Origin: Chionis minor
Lineage: Eukaryota; Chordata; Aves; Charadriiformes; Chionididae
Assembly: GCA_013398295.1 (NCBI GenBank)
Contig: VZSF01002155.1
Span: 429,611-493,610, forward strand
DNA: 64,000 bases
Reading direction: 5' to 3'
The notes under the pieces were generated by a model. That model searched no databases and had not been told where the DNA came from. It saw only the letters and a program-made list of their open reading frames with translations. Made by a program: the position numbers and the translations under genes. Below are positions 1-10,929 of this stretch, in pieces (position 1 is the stretch's first letter; each line of letters begins with the position of its first letter).

Positions 1-109
1 GGGGGCGTGCCCTGGCGCCAGCTTGCGCGCCATAGGCTCACCGGCGTCACGTGAGCAGGCGTGCTACGGGGCGCCGGAGCGGCCGCTCGCCGCCGGGCCG
101 CTGGCCGCC
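1..109. promoter_or_regulatory. GPN3: CpG-rich promoter and 5' UTR of GPN3 with palindromic E-box
   Basis: The first 109 bases and the following first intron are very GC- and CpG-rich, with no TATA box visible, as in housekeeping promoters. The 8-mer TCACGTGA at 47-54 is a perfect palindromic E-box (CACGTG core), a type bound by USF/MITF/TFE-family bHLH factors. In mammals GPN3 shares a bidirectional promoter with FAM216A. Any such neighbour would lie left of the window, so this cannot be tested here. The transcription start is not visible. Confidence 0.6.
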
Positions 110-3100
110 ATGCCCCGGTACGCGCAGCTGGTGATGGGCCCGGCGGGCAGCGGGAAGGTGAGGCGGGGGAAGGGCGGGTCGGGCGGCGGCGGTAACGGCA
201 AAGGCGCGGCGGTCCCTGACGTGTGTGTGTGCCCCGCAGAGCACGTACTGCGCCACCATGGTGCAGCACTGCGAGGCGCTGGGCCGCGCCGTGCAGGTGG
301 TGAATCTGGACCCGGCGGCGGAGCTCTTCAGCTACCCGGTCATGGCAGGTGAGCGGCGGGAGCGGCCGGCAGCCGGGGACCGAGACACCCCACCCCCCCC
401 ATCCCCGCTGTCTCTGTTGTTCCAGACATCCGCGAGTTAATCGAAGTGGACGACGTGATGGAGGATGAGTCCTTAAGGTTTGGTCCCAATGGCGGCTTGG
501 TGTTTTGCATGGAATACTTTGCCAATAATTTTAACTGGTTAGAGGAAAGCCTCGGGCATGTGGAGGATGACTACATATTGTTTGACTGCCCAGGTAAACA
601 AGTGTCTGTGTTTCGGTGTCATTCTTCATATGCAATATAAAATTGACAGTACTTTCTTGTTGGTTGGGGTTTTTTGGGTTTGGTTTTTTTTGGGTTTTTT
701 TTTTTTTTTTCATTATTAATAGTCGTCAGAGTCACTTTCAGCTGTTTCAGAAGTGAGCTTGGTCCCAGGCAAATCTGGGTGACTGCGCTGACTTCTAATA
801 GCATCGTACGGTGTAGGAACACGATGGCAACTGCTAACTAACACTAATGGGAGGTCAAAGGAGGAAAAAACCTTCTATTCCTTTTCCACTTCTCCAGTAT
901 AAGTTCATCCAAATACAGTCGGAGTTGCCTGAAAAGAAAGATGCTGTTTTTATCAGCTTTTATTCACATTACGTGCAGCACCCATATTTTTATAACTAAT
1001 AACCATGAACTGTTCCCGCTAGTTTTGCAATTCTGCCTGCTAACATGCCGAGCGTGCCCTAGGTCAGATCGAACTCTACACACATCTGCCTGTGATGAAG
1101 CAGCTGGTGGAGCAGCTTCAGCAGTGGGAGTTCCGCGTCTGTGGAGTTTTTCTTGTGGACTCTCAGTTTATGGTGGAATCTTTTAAGGTATCTGTTTGAA
1201 ATCTGTTGTGAAAAAGTTCATGTGGATAAAGAACCAGAAATCTGAGCAGTCTAGGGAGCTGGGTTTGTTTAGCCGGGGGAAAGAACGCTAAGCCAGGGGA
1301 AGATCTGATTGCTGCCTTCAGCTGGCTCAGACACAGGTCGCAGCAGAGAAAATTCCAGTTGGATGTAAAGAAGAAAATCCCGCACCGTGAGAGTGGTCAG
1401 ACTGGAAGAGGTTGTGTAGTGTACGTTCATGGAGTCACTCAAAACTTGACTGGGCAAAACCCCTGACCAACCCAATCTGACTTGGAAGCTGGCTCTGGTT
1501 TGAGCAGTTGTACTAACCAGATAACTTCTAAAAGCCCCTTCCAACCTGAATTCTTCTGTGATTCCATGAGAGCTTCCTCAGATCTGGAGAGAGACCAGGC
1601 CACTTTCCCTGTCTAGCAGTAAGATTCCTGAGACAGGCTATGAATTTTGTAATCGCCTTTTCAGGGGCAGACCCAGATTTGAGATTCTGGAAGTAAGATG
1701 GCGGGTGGGAAGCTCCACACCTCCCTTTTCCAGCAGAGATAAGAACACCTCACTTGACCTCATGTCCATGTTTCATATATTCATTAACTAGATTTGGTCT
1801 GCGGTAGAGTGTCCTGTATGCTTGTATTGCATTTTTTCTGTACGTAACTACATCGTTTTTCATATTCTTTAAGTTTATCTCTGGAATTCTGGCAGCGCTC
1901 AGTGCAATGATATCTTTAGAGATTCCACAGATTAACATCATGACCAAAATGGATTTGCTGAGCAAGAAGGCCAAAAAGGAAATAGAAAAGTAAGTTTAAA
2001 AAAAATCACATAATTTTTTAACAAAAAAATGCTGTGGTGTAATATCTTGAGGTAAACGTAACTCAAAATTCAGTCTATTTCCCACAATTAAAACCTGCTC
2101 TTCTTGAAAGGGAGAAGATGCATTTGTTTTATATTGAGCATAGTTGATGTCTGGATAGGATGCTTTCAATGTAGTCAGAATCAAAAGGCCAGCTCCATGT
2201 TTGTAGATAGCTCTGAATTTTTCGGTAAATAACTATCTTGAATAACTTATGTCGTTCTGAATTACATTCCAGGGTACTGTGCCCACCAGGGTACTGTACT
2301 TCAAAACCTAAATCGGAGGTGATCCTATCAGTTTTTGGGTACTGAACGTACTGCATTACTTATGTGTCACTCTTACATTTGTGCTAAAATTACAAAATTA
2401 AAGTTTTTCTCTGTGGTCTTCCTCAAAGCTTTCTAGAGTATACAAGTATATTAGCAAAAAGAAAATAAAAAATGCTTCAGTTTTTTCTGCTAGCAATCGT
2501 AAGCTAAGATATTCAAATACTTACAAAAACTATTTATAAACATTTTATGTTCTCCTGATAAGAAGTTTGTTCATTCAGATCACAGAATGATAGATGGTTT
2601 TGGTAGCTATATAAAAGCACAATGACTTATTTGCTTTGTTTCAGATTCTTCTGGTGTTAATGATGACTTTGTTTCTTCCAGGTACTTGGATCCAGATATG
2701 TATTCTATGATTGAAGATTCTACAAATATATTGAAAAGCAAAATGTTTAAAAAATTGACTAAATCTATATGTGGATTGGTAGGTATATGGCTTTTTAACT
2801 GGTACCCTTAAATTCAGTCCTGTATTTATAAACCATACTGTATGGTTGCTGACTTCATTACTGTTACAGATTCTGTGTGTACTATAATAATTCTCCTCCC
2901 ACCCCCACCCCAAACTATGTATTCACCTACCAAACGTATTAACAAAGCCAGGATCTAAAAGATTCTCAGGCACTTGAACATTTTGCCTGTTTTAACTCTT
3001 TTTTTTTTTTTTTTCAGATTAGCATAAGATTTTTGATACTAACATTTGGATTGTAGCCAGTACATCTTCTGTGAATCCTGTTCTATTAGCAGTTTTGAAA

Positions 3101-4234
3101 ATGGCTTTTTTGCTGTGTAGAACTTGAGGCTGATAGCCAGGTGTTCTCAGTGGGGAATTGCCACTGGTTTGCAGCGTGGCTTTAAATGGTATTTTATCAG
3201 ACTAGACAAGGAAGACATAAGTGGGGTTTAAAGAGGTGGCTTAGGGTGTTGTGATTGAGAACTAAAAGTGCATTTTCTTACTAACCTCCTTTGAATCCTT
3301 TCACTAGATTGATGACTACGGTATGGTTCGATTTCTGCCTTTTGATCGCTCTGATGAGGAAAGTATAAACATAGTTCTGCAGCACATAGACTTTACCATT
3401 CAGTATGGAGAAGATCTCGAATTTAAAGAACCAAAGGTAAGGTACTTCTAATTTAAAAAGGATCCATAATACAAGTTGTAATATAAATAATGTTCTTTGC
3501 CTTCCTATTAAATTATTGTCTCAGTATGGTTCAGAGTAAGCCATGTTTAGTCTTATAGTGACAATGCTTGTATCGTCTTCATTTACAGTTACAAAAGTGA
3601 AATTCTTTAATATCATCTTGCATATGGAGACTGATCAAAGGATTGTGTTTAAAAGTAATGCTTTAGCTTTCAAAAATAGTGGAATTTTAAACTCAAAGAT
3701 CAGAAAGGACCATTAAGATCATTAAGATTTCTTCCTATGTGACTGTTCAAACTCCCCTGGTAATTCCTGTGTTGAACCAATGTGTTGTATGTGAGATATA
3801 GATTAGGAATAAATTCTATCATGTAAAATACATGATGGAAGACTGCTCTGATAAAATCTGTTTCAAGCCCTGTCTAGTTTTATTATTTAGCTCATAAATC
3901 CTAAGGAACAACTCCAGTGTTTTTACTCCATTTTTTAAATTCAGTTTGTACTCTTTAATCAGGCAGAATACCTGGATCTAGATTTTGATCTATGCAATTT
4001 TGATAGTTCTCAAAACAAATTGCTTTTCAGAAAGTTTTGCTGCATGTTTTATGGAACCATATTAGACATTGTTCCTGGGGTGGTTTCTAAAATAAAATGT
4101 CACAGAACAGACAATGTACAATGGCCACTAGGGATAAGTCAGGTTTTACTTTTTTGTGTTCTTTTTGTCAGGAATGTGAAGAAGATAAGTCTGCTCTTGT
4201 AGATGAATACTTTCAAGATCGTGTGGATGAGTGA
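110..4234 (+). CDS. GPN3: GPN-loop GTPase 3, complete, 8 coding exons, 284 aa
   Basis: Exons: 110-157, 240-348, 426-593, 1063-1187, 1874-1989, 2682-2778, 3308-3436, 4172-4234. They sum to 855 nt (284 codons plus TGA), the usual vertebrate length, and every intron is GT-AG. The protein begins [18 protein letters not shown], which contains the P-loop (GPAGSGKST, residues 10-18). The family-defining Gly-Pro-Asn insertion is in RFGPNGG (GPN at 72-74). A G3-like DCPG lies at about 106-109, split by intron 3, and TKMD (G4) at about 174-177. The acidic C-terminus ends YFQDRVDE. By family knowledge, GPN3 works with GPN1 in cytoplasmic assembly and nuclear import of RNA polymerase II. The start at 110 follows GCCGCC (good Kozak context) and gives the conserved N-terminus. 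No defects were seen. Confidence 0.97.
1255..1568 (+). repeat. CR1 LINE 3'-end fragment in GPN3 intron 4
   Basis: The stretch reads as a diverged copy of the CR1 3' region in sense orientation: a gggctg-ttagcc-like start near 1257, then a GTGAGAGTGGTCAGACTGGA block near 1387. The end is the typical CCTTCCAACC...TTCTGTGATTCCATGA (1539-1568), the ATTCTATGA-like tail of avian CR1. It is 5'-truncated and many substitutions make it an old copy. Boundaries are approximate, since I recognised it by eye. Confidence 0.75.
3690..3860 (-). repeat. Possible very old CR1/L3-like LINE remnant in GPN3 intron 7
   Basis: The start (AGATCAGAAAGGACCATTAAGATCATTA) resembles the reverse complement of the 3' region of ancient sauropsid CR1/L3-like elements, with later patches such as AACTCCCCTGGTAATTCCTG in the expected order. 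It is heavily decayed and the right boundary is a guess. It may be chance similarity. Confidence 0.35.
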
Positions 4235-4420
4235 AAGACGGAGATTCAAAATGGGAGGAAAATACATTGCTCGTGTTAAAAAAGAAAAACGAAAAAAGAA
4301 ATCCACCCCTATACAAACATACTTCATGTTTTATCTGTAAGATAACTAATATTTATAGTTAAGAGTAAACTATATGACCTTGTACCTATTTTAATAAACA
4401 ATTTTTATTCTTAGGCGTGT
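4235..4420 (+). terminator. GPN3: GPN3 3' UTR with AATAAA polyadenylation signal
   Basis: A short 3' UTR follows the stop codon. AATAAA at 4393-4398 is followed by a T-rich stretch (ATTTTTATTCTTAGG) and GTGTTTT, the usual downstream U/GU-rich arrangement. Cleavage is therefore likely around 4410-4420, giving a 3' UTR of about 180 nt. Confidence 0.75.
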
Positions 4421-4589
4421 TTTAAAATACGTCGGCTAGCGTTACTACATATGAAAGTCCCCCACATATAGATTTATCTCATTTAAGCATAGGAATGCTT
4501 GAAAAAAATCTAATGCTTTGCAAAAGGTGATGTTCAATAACCTTTTTGCTGAAGAAATTTTTCCTAATATCCATCCTAAACCTCCTCTA

Positions 4590-4915
4590 GCACACCTTGC
4601 GGCCATTTCCTCTCATCCTATCGCTTGTTACTTGGGAGAAGAGGCCAACCCTCACCTGGCTCCAGCCTCCTCTCAGGCAGTTGTAGGGAGCCATCATGTC
4701 TCCCCTCAGCCTCCTCCAGGCGGAACAACCCCGATTCCCTCAGCCGCTCCTCGGGAGACCTGTGCTCCAGACCCCTCCCCAGCTCCCTTGCTCCGGACAC
4801 GCTCCAGCACCCCAATCTCTTTCTTATCGCTGGGGGTCCAAAACTGAATATGGTATTTGAGGTGGGGCCTCCCCAGCGCCGCGCACAGTAGGACGATCGC
4901 CCTCCCCGGGGCGCT
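4590..4915 (-). repeat. CR1 LINE fragment directly upstream of the ARPC3 promoter
   Basis: Reads as the reverse complement of the internal/3' CR1 region. Recognisable blocks in order include TTGTTACTTGGGAGAAGAGG, CAGTTGTAGGGAGCCATCATG, TCTCCCCTCAGCCTCCTCCAG, CCCTCAGCCGCTCCTCGGGA, GGACACGCTCCAGCACC, CTTTCTTATCGCTGGGGGTC, TTTGAGGTGGGGCCTCCCCAG and GTAGGACGATCGCCCT. It merges at about 4905-4920 into the GC-rich ARPC3 promoter. The part from 4807 onward is present again at 5546-5655 in the duplicated copy. Confidence 0.85.
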
Positions 4916-5544
4916 GCCGGCCGCCGGGTCCCTCGGCTCCCGCTTCCCCCTTCCGGGCACCGCCCCCGCCGCCTCACTTCCTGCGGCGCCGGTGGAGGAG
5001 GAAGGTTCGCTGCCAGCTCCGCTCTGCTCCCCTCCCGCCCAGCTCCCGCTCCTGCCCTTCGAGATGCCGGTGAGCGGGGCTTCGCACCCGGGCCTTGGCC
5101 AGGCCCCCGGTGGCGGGGGGAGAGGGCGGGAGGGCCGGGGGCCGGGCCGGGGCGGGAGGCTGTGGGCCGGGGCTGAGGGAAAAGGGGCTCTGCCGGCTCC
5201 CCCCACCGTGGGCAGCTGCGTGGGGAGGGGGAAGAGGGGTCTGCGGCTGCGGGGAGCCCTGCCGAGAGCCGGGAATTGCAGCTTAGGGCAGGCTGCTGCG
5301 AGGCCGCAGCCCTCCTCTTCCTCTTCCTCCTCCTGCCCTGTCAGGGACCCACCCGCCGCTGCGTTGCTCTGGTTGTGTTCTCGCCGCCTTCCCCTTGTTG
5401 AAATAAACTGCTTTTCTGCTGGGGGATGCTCAACGCTCCCTTCCCCCCGCATTGCATCTCCCTCCCTCGCCCCCCGCAAAACCTGCTCTGTGAGGAGGCG
5501 AAGGCTTCCCAGCGGCCTGGCACGGCAGGGTGGGGATGTCTAAA
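4807..5544 (+). repeat. Copy 1 of a 738-bp direct duplication covering the ARPC3 promoter, exon 1 and start of intron 1
   Basis: This 738-bp block is repeated at 5546-6283 with one substitution noted by eye (A at 5180, G at 5919). A single N at 5545 separates the copies. It holds the end of the CR1 fragment, the CpG-rich promoter, the ARPC3 start codon (ATG CCG, 5064-5069, then a GTGAGC donor) and the first part of intron 1, including a CT-rich tract at about 5308-5336. Near-perfect identity, an abrupt start and the N at the joint point to a contig-join artefact rather than a biological duplication. Confidence 0.9.
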
Positions 5545-5545
5545 N
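5545..5545. other. Single-N assembly gap or join
   Basis: One ambiguous base sits exactly between the two copies of the 738-bp block. A lone N at a duplication joint is characteristic of an assembler placing two overlapping contig ends side by side without merging them. Confidence 0.95.
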
Positions 5546-6283
5546 GCACCCCAATCTCTTTCTTATCGCTGGGGGTCCAAAACTGAATATGGTATTTGAG
5601 GTGGGGCCTCCCCAGCGCCGCGCACAGTAGGACGATCGCCCTCCCCGGGGCGCTGCCGGCCGCCGGGTCCCTCGGCTCCCGCTTCCCCCTTCCGGGCACC
5701 GCCCCCGCCGCCTCACTTCCTGCGGCGCCGGTGGAGGAGGAAGGTTCGCTGCCAGCTCCGCTCTGCTCCCCTCCCGCCCAGCTCCCGCTCCTGCCCTTCG
5801 AGATGCCGGTGAGCGGGGCTTCGCACCCGGGCCTTGGCCAGGCCCCCGGTGGCGGGGGGAGAGGGCGGGAGGGCCGGGGGCCGGGCCGGGGCGGGAGGCT
5901 GTGGGCCGGGGCTGAGGGGAAAGGGGCTCTGCCGGCTCCCCCCACCGTGGGCAGCTGCGTGGGGAGGGGGAAGAGGGGTCTGCGGCTGCGGGGAGCCCTG
6001 CCGAGAGCCGGGAATTGCAGCTTAGGGCAGGCTGCTGCGAGGCCGCAGCCCTCCTCTTCCTCTTCCTCCTCCTGCCCTGTCAGGGACCCACCCGCCGCTG
6101 CGTTGCTCTGGTTGTGTTCTCGCCGCCTTCCCCTTGTTGAAATAAACTGCTTTTCTGCTGGGGGATGCTCAACGCTCCCTTCCCCCCGCATTGCATCTCC
6201 CTCCCTCGCCCCCCGCAAAACCTGCTCTGTGAGGAGGCGAAGGCTTCCCAGCGGCCTGGCACGGCAGGGTGGGGATGTCTAAA
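5546..6283 (+). repeat. Copy 2 of the 738-bp direct duplication
   Basis: Matches 4807-5544 at an offset of 739. After 6283 the sequence continues uniquely (CCTAAACTCATCAGTTATT) into ARPC3 intron 1, so this copy is the one contiguous with the rest of ARPC3. Its ATG CCG is at 5803-5808. The CT-rich tract recurs at about 6047-6075. Confidence 0.9.
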
Positions 6284-9200
6284 CCTAAACTCATCAGTTA
6301 TTAAAGATCAGTTTCCCTGGAAGAATCTGTCATATGCAAAGACCTTTTTTTTTTGCTTAGACCAGTCTTAGAGTGCACGGAAAGGTTTTTTTTTTTTGAG
6401 TGTGTGGGTATGTGTTAAGCTTGGCTTTATTTATTGTTATCTAATATTACTAGCTAGACGTGGAAATGAAACATAATGCTTTTGTAACGCCCAGCTGACT
6501 TTCAGCAAGCTGCGCGGTGCCCCGTGCTGCCTTGGGAGAGCTGGGCTGTTCCCCCGGCACCGCACAGGATGGGGTTAGGCAGCGGGGGGCTGAAGCACCC
6601 AGTGCAGACCACCAGGACCGATGTCACCCTGTCTCCCACCGCTTGTCACCCTGTTTCCCACAGCTTGTCACCTGTCACCCACTGCTTGTCACCCTGTCTC
6701 CCACCGCCGCCACCGTTAAGTGCTGCCAGCGATGACGCTTTCATGGTCTTCACCAGAATGGTGCCAAGACCTGGGCCTAAATAGAAAATAGCAATTGTTT
6801 GTGCAAGGAGAGATTGTGGGGAGCATCACTAATGAACTAGACTGACTCCTGTTTGGTGAAGACGCGGGGGCACATGATCGGACACGGAAATGCCTACTTT
6901 CAGTAGCGTTAATAACCAGCCTTCCCCCCTGTCTGTAGGCTTACCACTCAACTTTAATGGACTCTGACACCAAGCTAATTGGGAACATGGCACTGTTACC
7001 CATCAGAAGCCAGTTCAAAGGCCCAGCGCCTCGGGAAAGTAAGTTTATAAGAATCTCTGAAAAACTGCCCCATGTATAGCTTATCATCCTCCCAGGGTTT
7101 GCTCCAAGCCAGTCCTAGCAAGAGTGACGAGAGGAGGCACAGGTTGGACACGGAGTGCTTTGCAGTTCGTAGAGGAGCAAAAAATTTTTCAAATACTTAA
7201 GTTGTGCAAATCATAGAAAATAATTACGCAGATATAAATATGCACTGTGCTTAAATCAGTTGTTTCGGTAATTAAAGCCTACAGTTACTATTCTCACACT
7301 TCCTCCTGTGTCTCACTGTGCTCTTCAGTGGGTTTTGAGGAGGACGTGGCGGTGTGAACCCTCTGCTGTCAGGGGAAGTGGAGGTTTAGCTACAGAAAAC
7401 TTGCGCTTTGGGGCTGCGGCTGAAGACACTCTGCTGCTCTGAAGGATGAGGAGTAGGACAGGCAGCACTTTAGGGTAGGGGGCTTCAGAAATTGAAACGA
7501 AGTTACAGGCATCCCAACAGAGTCCACAGAGAGCCTGGTACGGATTCCCCTTCAGCACATGAAGTAGCACTTCCCAAGCATTATATTCCCCAAGTACTGT
7601 GGTGGTTCAGTGTGAGAAAGGAAATATAAAGGAAATGTTTCTGGATTTAAGCAGTCTTGGGTAGTAGCAAAAGCAGGTGAAAGTCACAAGTAAGTTTGCC
7701 ACTAAGTGTTCTGCTCCCCCTCCAAAAACATTTTTGTGTCCTGAGAAGACTTTTACGCTGTTAAAACTCTGGTGAGTTACTCAGCTGGTAGAAAAGTGGG
7801 GAACTGCTGAATTGCTGCTGTTTGTGAAAGGAGAAATCGGTGGGGGGGAGGAGAAGAAGGGAGTTAAAGCTCCTGCTAAGAGCAGGAAGCTTAAATACTA
7901 TGGTCTGAGCTTACCAGTGTTTCACGCGGCACCGACTGTTTTCTATTGCATAGTGCTGTCTTCTGCTTTGGAAATACCAAGGTTTTGCCTTTGCAATAAT
8001 CCTTGTTTATGTATTTCAATGAATAAGAGTTATGACCAAATGGAGTATAACTGTGCACTGTTGAACTCTGTATTTCTTTTTTGCTAGCTAAGGACACAGA
8101 TATTATAGATGAAGCCATCTACTACTTCAAAGCTAATGTTTTCTTCAAAAATTATGAAATTAAGGTAATTCTTTGAGATACTGTACATATAGTAGTCCTT
8201 TGGAGGGTTGGTGCTGTGAATGCAATTTTTTTCCAATGAAATAATTCTACTAGATAACAAAAACTCCCCTTCCTCCCGCTTACTTTTTAAGGTTGGGTAA
8301 ATGTCATGAATTGCAAGTCCCTCTCTCATGGGGAAATTGTAGGCCAAAATGGCTTGAACTCATTTCTGTTTCAAACTTTTTATCAGTTCCATAAAGTCCC
8401 CCTTAATCTCAGAGTGGCTGGGCTCTGTGCTTGCTCTTGTTTTGCAGAATGAGGCTGATAGAACGCTCATCTACATAACCCTCTACATCTCTGAGTGCTT
8501 GAAAAAGCTGCAAAAGGTAAGAAAAGTGACTTTCTGTGCAGGAGGGAAACTGAGTCTGTTCTGGGGATTGTACTCAGGAAGGGGTTTGCTAATGTTCTCC
8601 TCCCAGTGGCACGAATAGTCCTGTTCACCCCAGGCCCAGCTGTCAGAGCCACAGATACTTCAAGGCTGTGGATCTCCAAAGAGACGTTGTGTTGTTATTC
8701 TTGAAGACTCTTTATGTATTAGAGATCGGTAAAATATTTGGGACTAACAGTCTGTCAGCTTTTGTTTATAACTGTTAATCCATTGTTTGCCTGGTTCTTC
8801 CAGTGTAACTCCAAAGGCCAAGGAGAGAAAGAAATGTACACACTAGGAATCACTAACTTCCCAATCCCTGGGGAGCCTGGCTTTCCGCTTAATGCCATTT
8901 ATGCCAAACCTGCCAACAAACAGGAGGAAGGTAAGGCTAATCCAGGACTTCTGAAGGCTTTCTTGGGCTCTTACTTTACTAGCTGCATCTTTGTTACTGC
9001 AAAATTACCATTAAAACTGAATCTTCTAAATATACAGTTCTGTCTTCTGAGGGCAGCAGAACCTGGATTTTCTGACCTCAGGGGCCCACAGACTCCCGTG
9101 GATCCATAGATCCAACCGAACAGATTAGTAGGGGTCCAAGGCTGCCTTTTGCATCAATGTGATCAATAACTAAGCCCTCTAACGATGCCCAAGTCAGCTG

Positions 9201-10421
9201 CTGCACTGGCAGAATAGGAAGCCTGCAATAATGAGCAAAGATAACTGAGAGAAGAAAACGGTTTGGATCATCCTTTTTCCTGGTACAAATATCGTAAAAA
9301 TCCCAAGCGTGGCTGTAAATTGAGCAAAACATCTCAGCCAGCCAATGAGTACCTGTGGATGTGCTTTAAGCAGTGACACCTGATGATTCCCTGTTAAATT
9401 CAGTTTGACTTGGTGCTGCCTCAGTTTACGCCGGTTTTTCCCCTGCTGTGTTTCAGAGGTGATGAGGGCCTACCTGCAGCAGCTGAGGCAAGAAACTGGT
9501 CTTCGCCTTTGTGAAAAAGTATTTGATCCTCAAAGTGACAAGCCTAGTAAGGTAAGAGTTTAGTGCGATTGTCACAGATTTTGTGAGAGGCTTGGCGCGT
9601 TTCTTCAGCAATGTGTGGAGAGAAGTGAGATGGTGGGGTGAGGGATGAGGTGTGGGTAACTTTGGTGAAAGCTTCCCTGGTTTTGCAAGGCTAGGGAAAT
9701 AGCAGGCTGCAAGTTTTCAATATATTTAATCTCTTATGTGGTAAGACAGCAAATGCCAATTTGGGTTACTTAAAAGAGCAGGGCAGTAAATAAGAGGTGT
9801 CTGGTTCGACTCTTGCACATCTGCTGCTGGCTGGGTTTTCAAATGGAAATTCACAGGCAATGAGAGATGCTGTTTATCTTCTCAGGCAGTTCTGATTTGA
9901 TAGCTTCTTTGAAGTAGACCATTTTGCCTCCTATCCAGATTAAAAAAAAAAAAGCTAATCAATGCATGAATTGCCTCCTGACTGTTCATGTGTTTCATGT
10001 GCAAATGTGACTGCATTTAATATTGAAATTACTTAGGCTAATTTAGTTTCAAAGGCATAGCTTTCTGATGCATCCCTTGTTCATAATTATATTGGAATAA
10101 GCAGTAAAAATAATAGAAAGAAGAGAAAGTAGAATGTCCTGCTTTAATTCGGAGTTGTATATTGTAAATTCATTGGGTCCATTCCTGTCCTCATGTTCGC
10201 TTAAATTCCAGTAGAAACCAGTGTGGAAAACTGTATGTGCAAAACTGGAGCCTTAACATTTGTTATTTGTCAGAGGTTGAGTACTTCAAAGTCTCTATTT
10301 TGTTGATTGCATGGAAACCGCTTTTGCGTGTTTTCTGACTTTGTACTTCCTTCTGCAGTGGTGGATCTGCTTTGTGAAGAGACAGTTCATGAACAAGAGT
10401 CTGTCTGGTCCTGGGCAGTGA
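5803..10421 (+). CDS. ARPC3: Actin-related protein 2/3 complex subunit 3 (p21-ARC), complete, 7 coding exons, 178 aa
   Basis: Exons: 5803-5808 (ATG CCG only; an alternative identical exon is at 5064-5069 in the other copy), 6939-7038, 8088-8164, 8448-8516, 8804-8930, 9457-9551, 10359-10421. They sum to 537 nt (178 codons plus TGA), the normal vertebrate length, with all GT-AG introns. The protein runs [20 protein letters not shown]..., includes [18 protein letters not shown] and [20 protein letters not shown], and ends [20 protein letters not shown]3 is a structural subunit of the cytoplasmic Arp2/3 complex, which nucleates branched actin filaments. A two-codon first exon is an established feature of the gene and is easily missed by gene finders. 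I chose copy 2 because it is contiguous with the downstream exons. Confidence 0.96.
6622..6708 (+). repeat. Four-unit 22-bp minisatellite in ARPC3 intron 1
   Basis: Four tandem units of about 22 bp start at 6622, 6644, 6666 and 6687. The core unit is TGTCACCCTGTCTCCCACCG plus CT. Unit 3 is one base shorter and more diverged. Units 1 and 4 are nearly identical. No function is implied. Confidence 0.85.
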
Positions 10422-10925
10422 AGAGGCAAAGTAGCAACAACATGAAACATTTCCACTGCAAGTTGTATGAAGTATTTTGCCTTTGTTTTGGATACATTTT
10501 GTACCAAGGAAGAATTAAGTGCTTAAGAAGAAAAAAAGGAGAAAAAAAAAAAAAAACAACCCCAAAACCACCAAACCGCAAACCAGTCAACAAGGGATAA
10601 AGGGAGGGAGAACAAAAAAATAATAATTTGAATAGTTTGAGTAGTGTAAGCAAATATTATTAAGCTGGTGCTTAATAAGTGATTTCTAAGATGCTGTTTC
10701 AGATGCAAGCTGCTTTATTATTAGCGGCTACAGCTAGCATTTAAAACAGGGCTTGTATTTAACAAGGAGAAATGGGTGTGCCTGTGGGGCAGGGGGAGCT
10801 GTGTAATTGCTCTACTGGATAGAGTCTCAGTATTGAATGTCCACGGAAAACGTACCTCTCATGCTGTGTTTGTCCAGTGCAGTGATTTTTACCTTGTTTT
10901 CAATAAATTTAGCTTGTAATTAATG
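10422..10925 (+). terminator. ARPC3: ARPC3 3' UTR with AATAAA polyadenylation signal
   Basis: The sequence after the stop contains an A-rich run (about 10530-10558) and ends with AATAAA at 10902-10907, followed by TTTAGCTTGTAATTAATGTGG. Cleavage is likely around 10920-10930, giving a 3' UTR of about 500 nt. Confidence 0.75.
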
Positions 10926-10929
10926 TGGT

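Noticed and set aside
4857..6282. Two identical 228-codon open frames on the + strand and long - strand frames in the same GC-rich block
   Set aside because: They are stop-poor frames in a CpG island and CR1 remnant, copied by the duplication. They overlap the ARPC3 promoter, first exon and intron 1, with no recognisable protein features.
6622..6708. Regularly spaced repeats considered as a CRISPR-like array
   Set aside because: The units are directly adjacent with no spacers and the genome is a vertebrate's, so this is a minisatellite.
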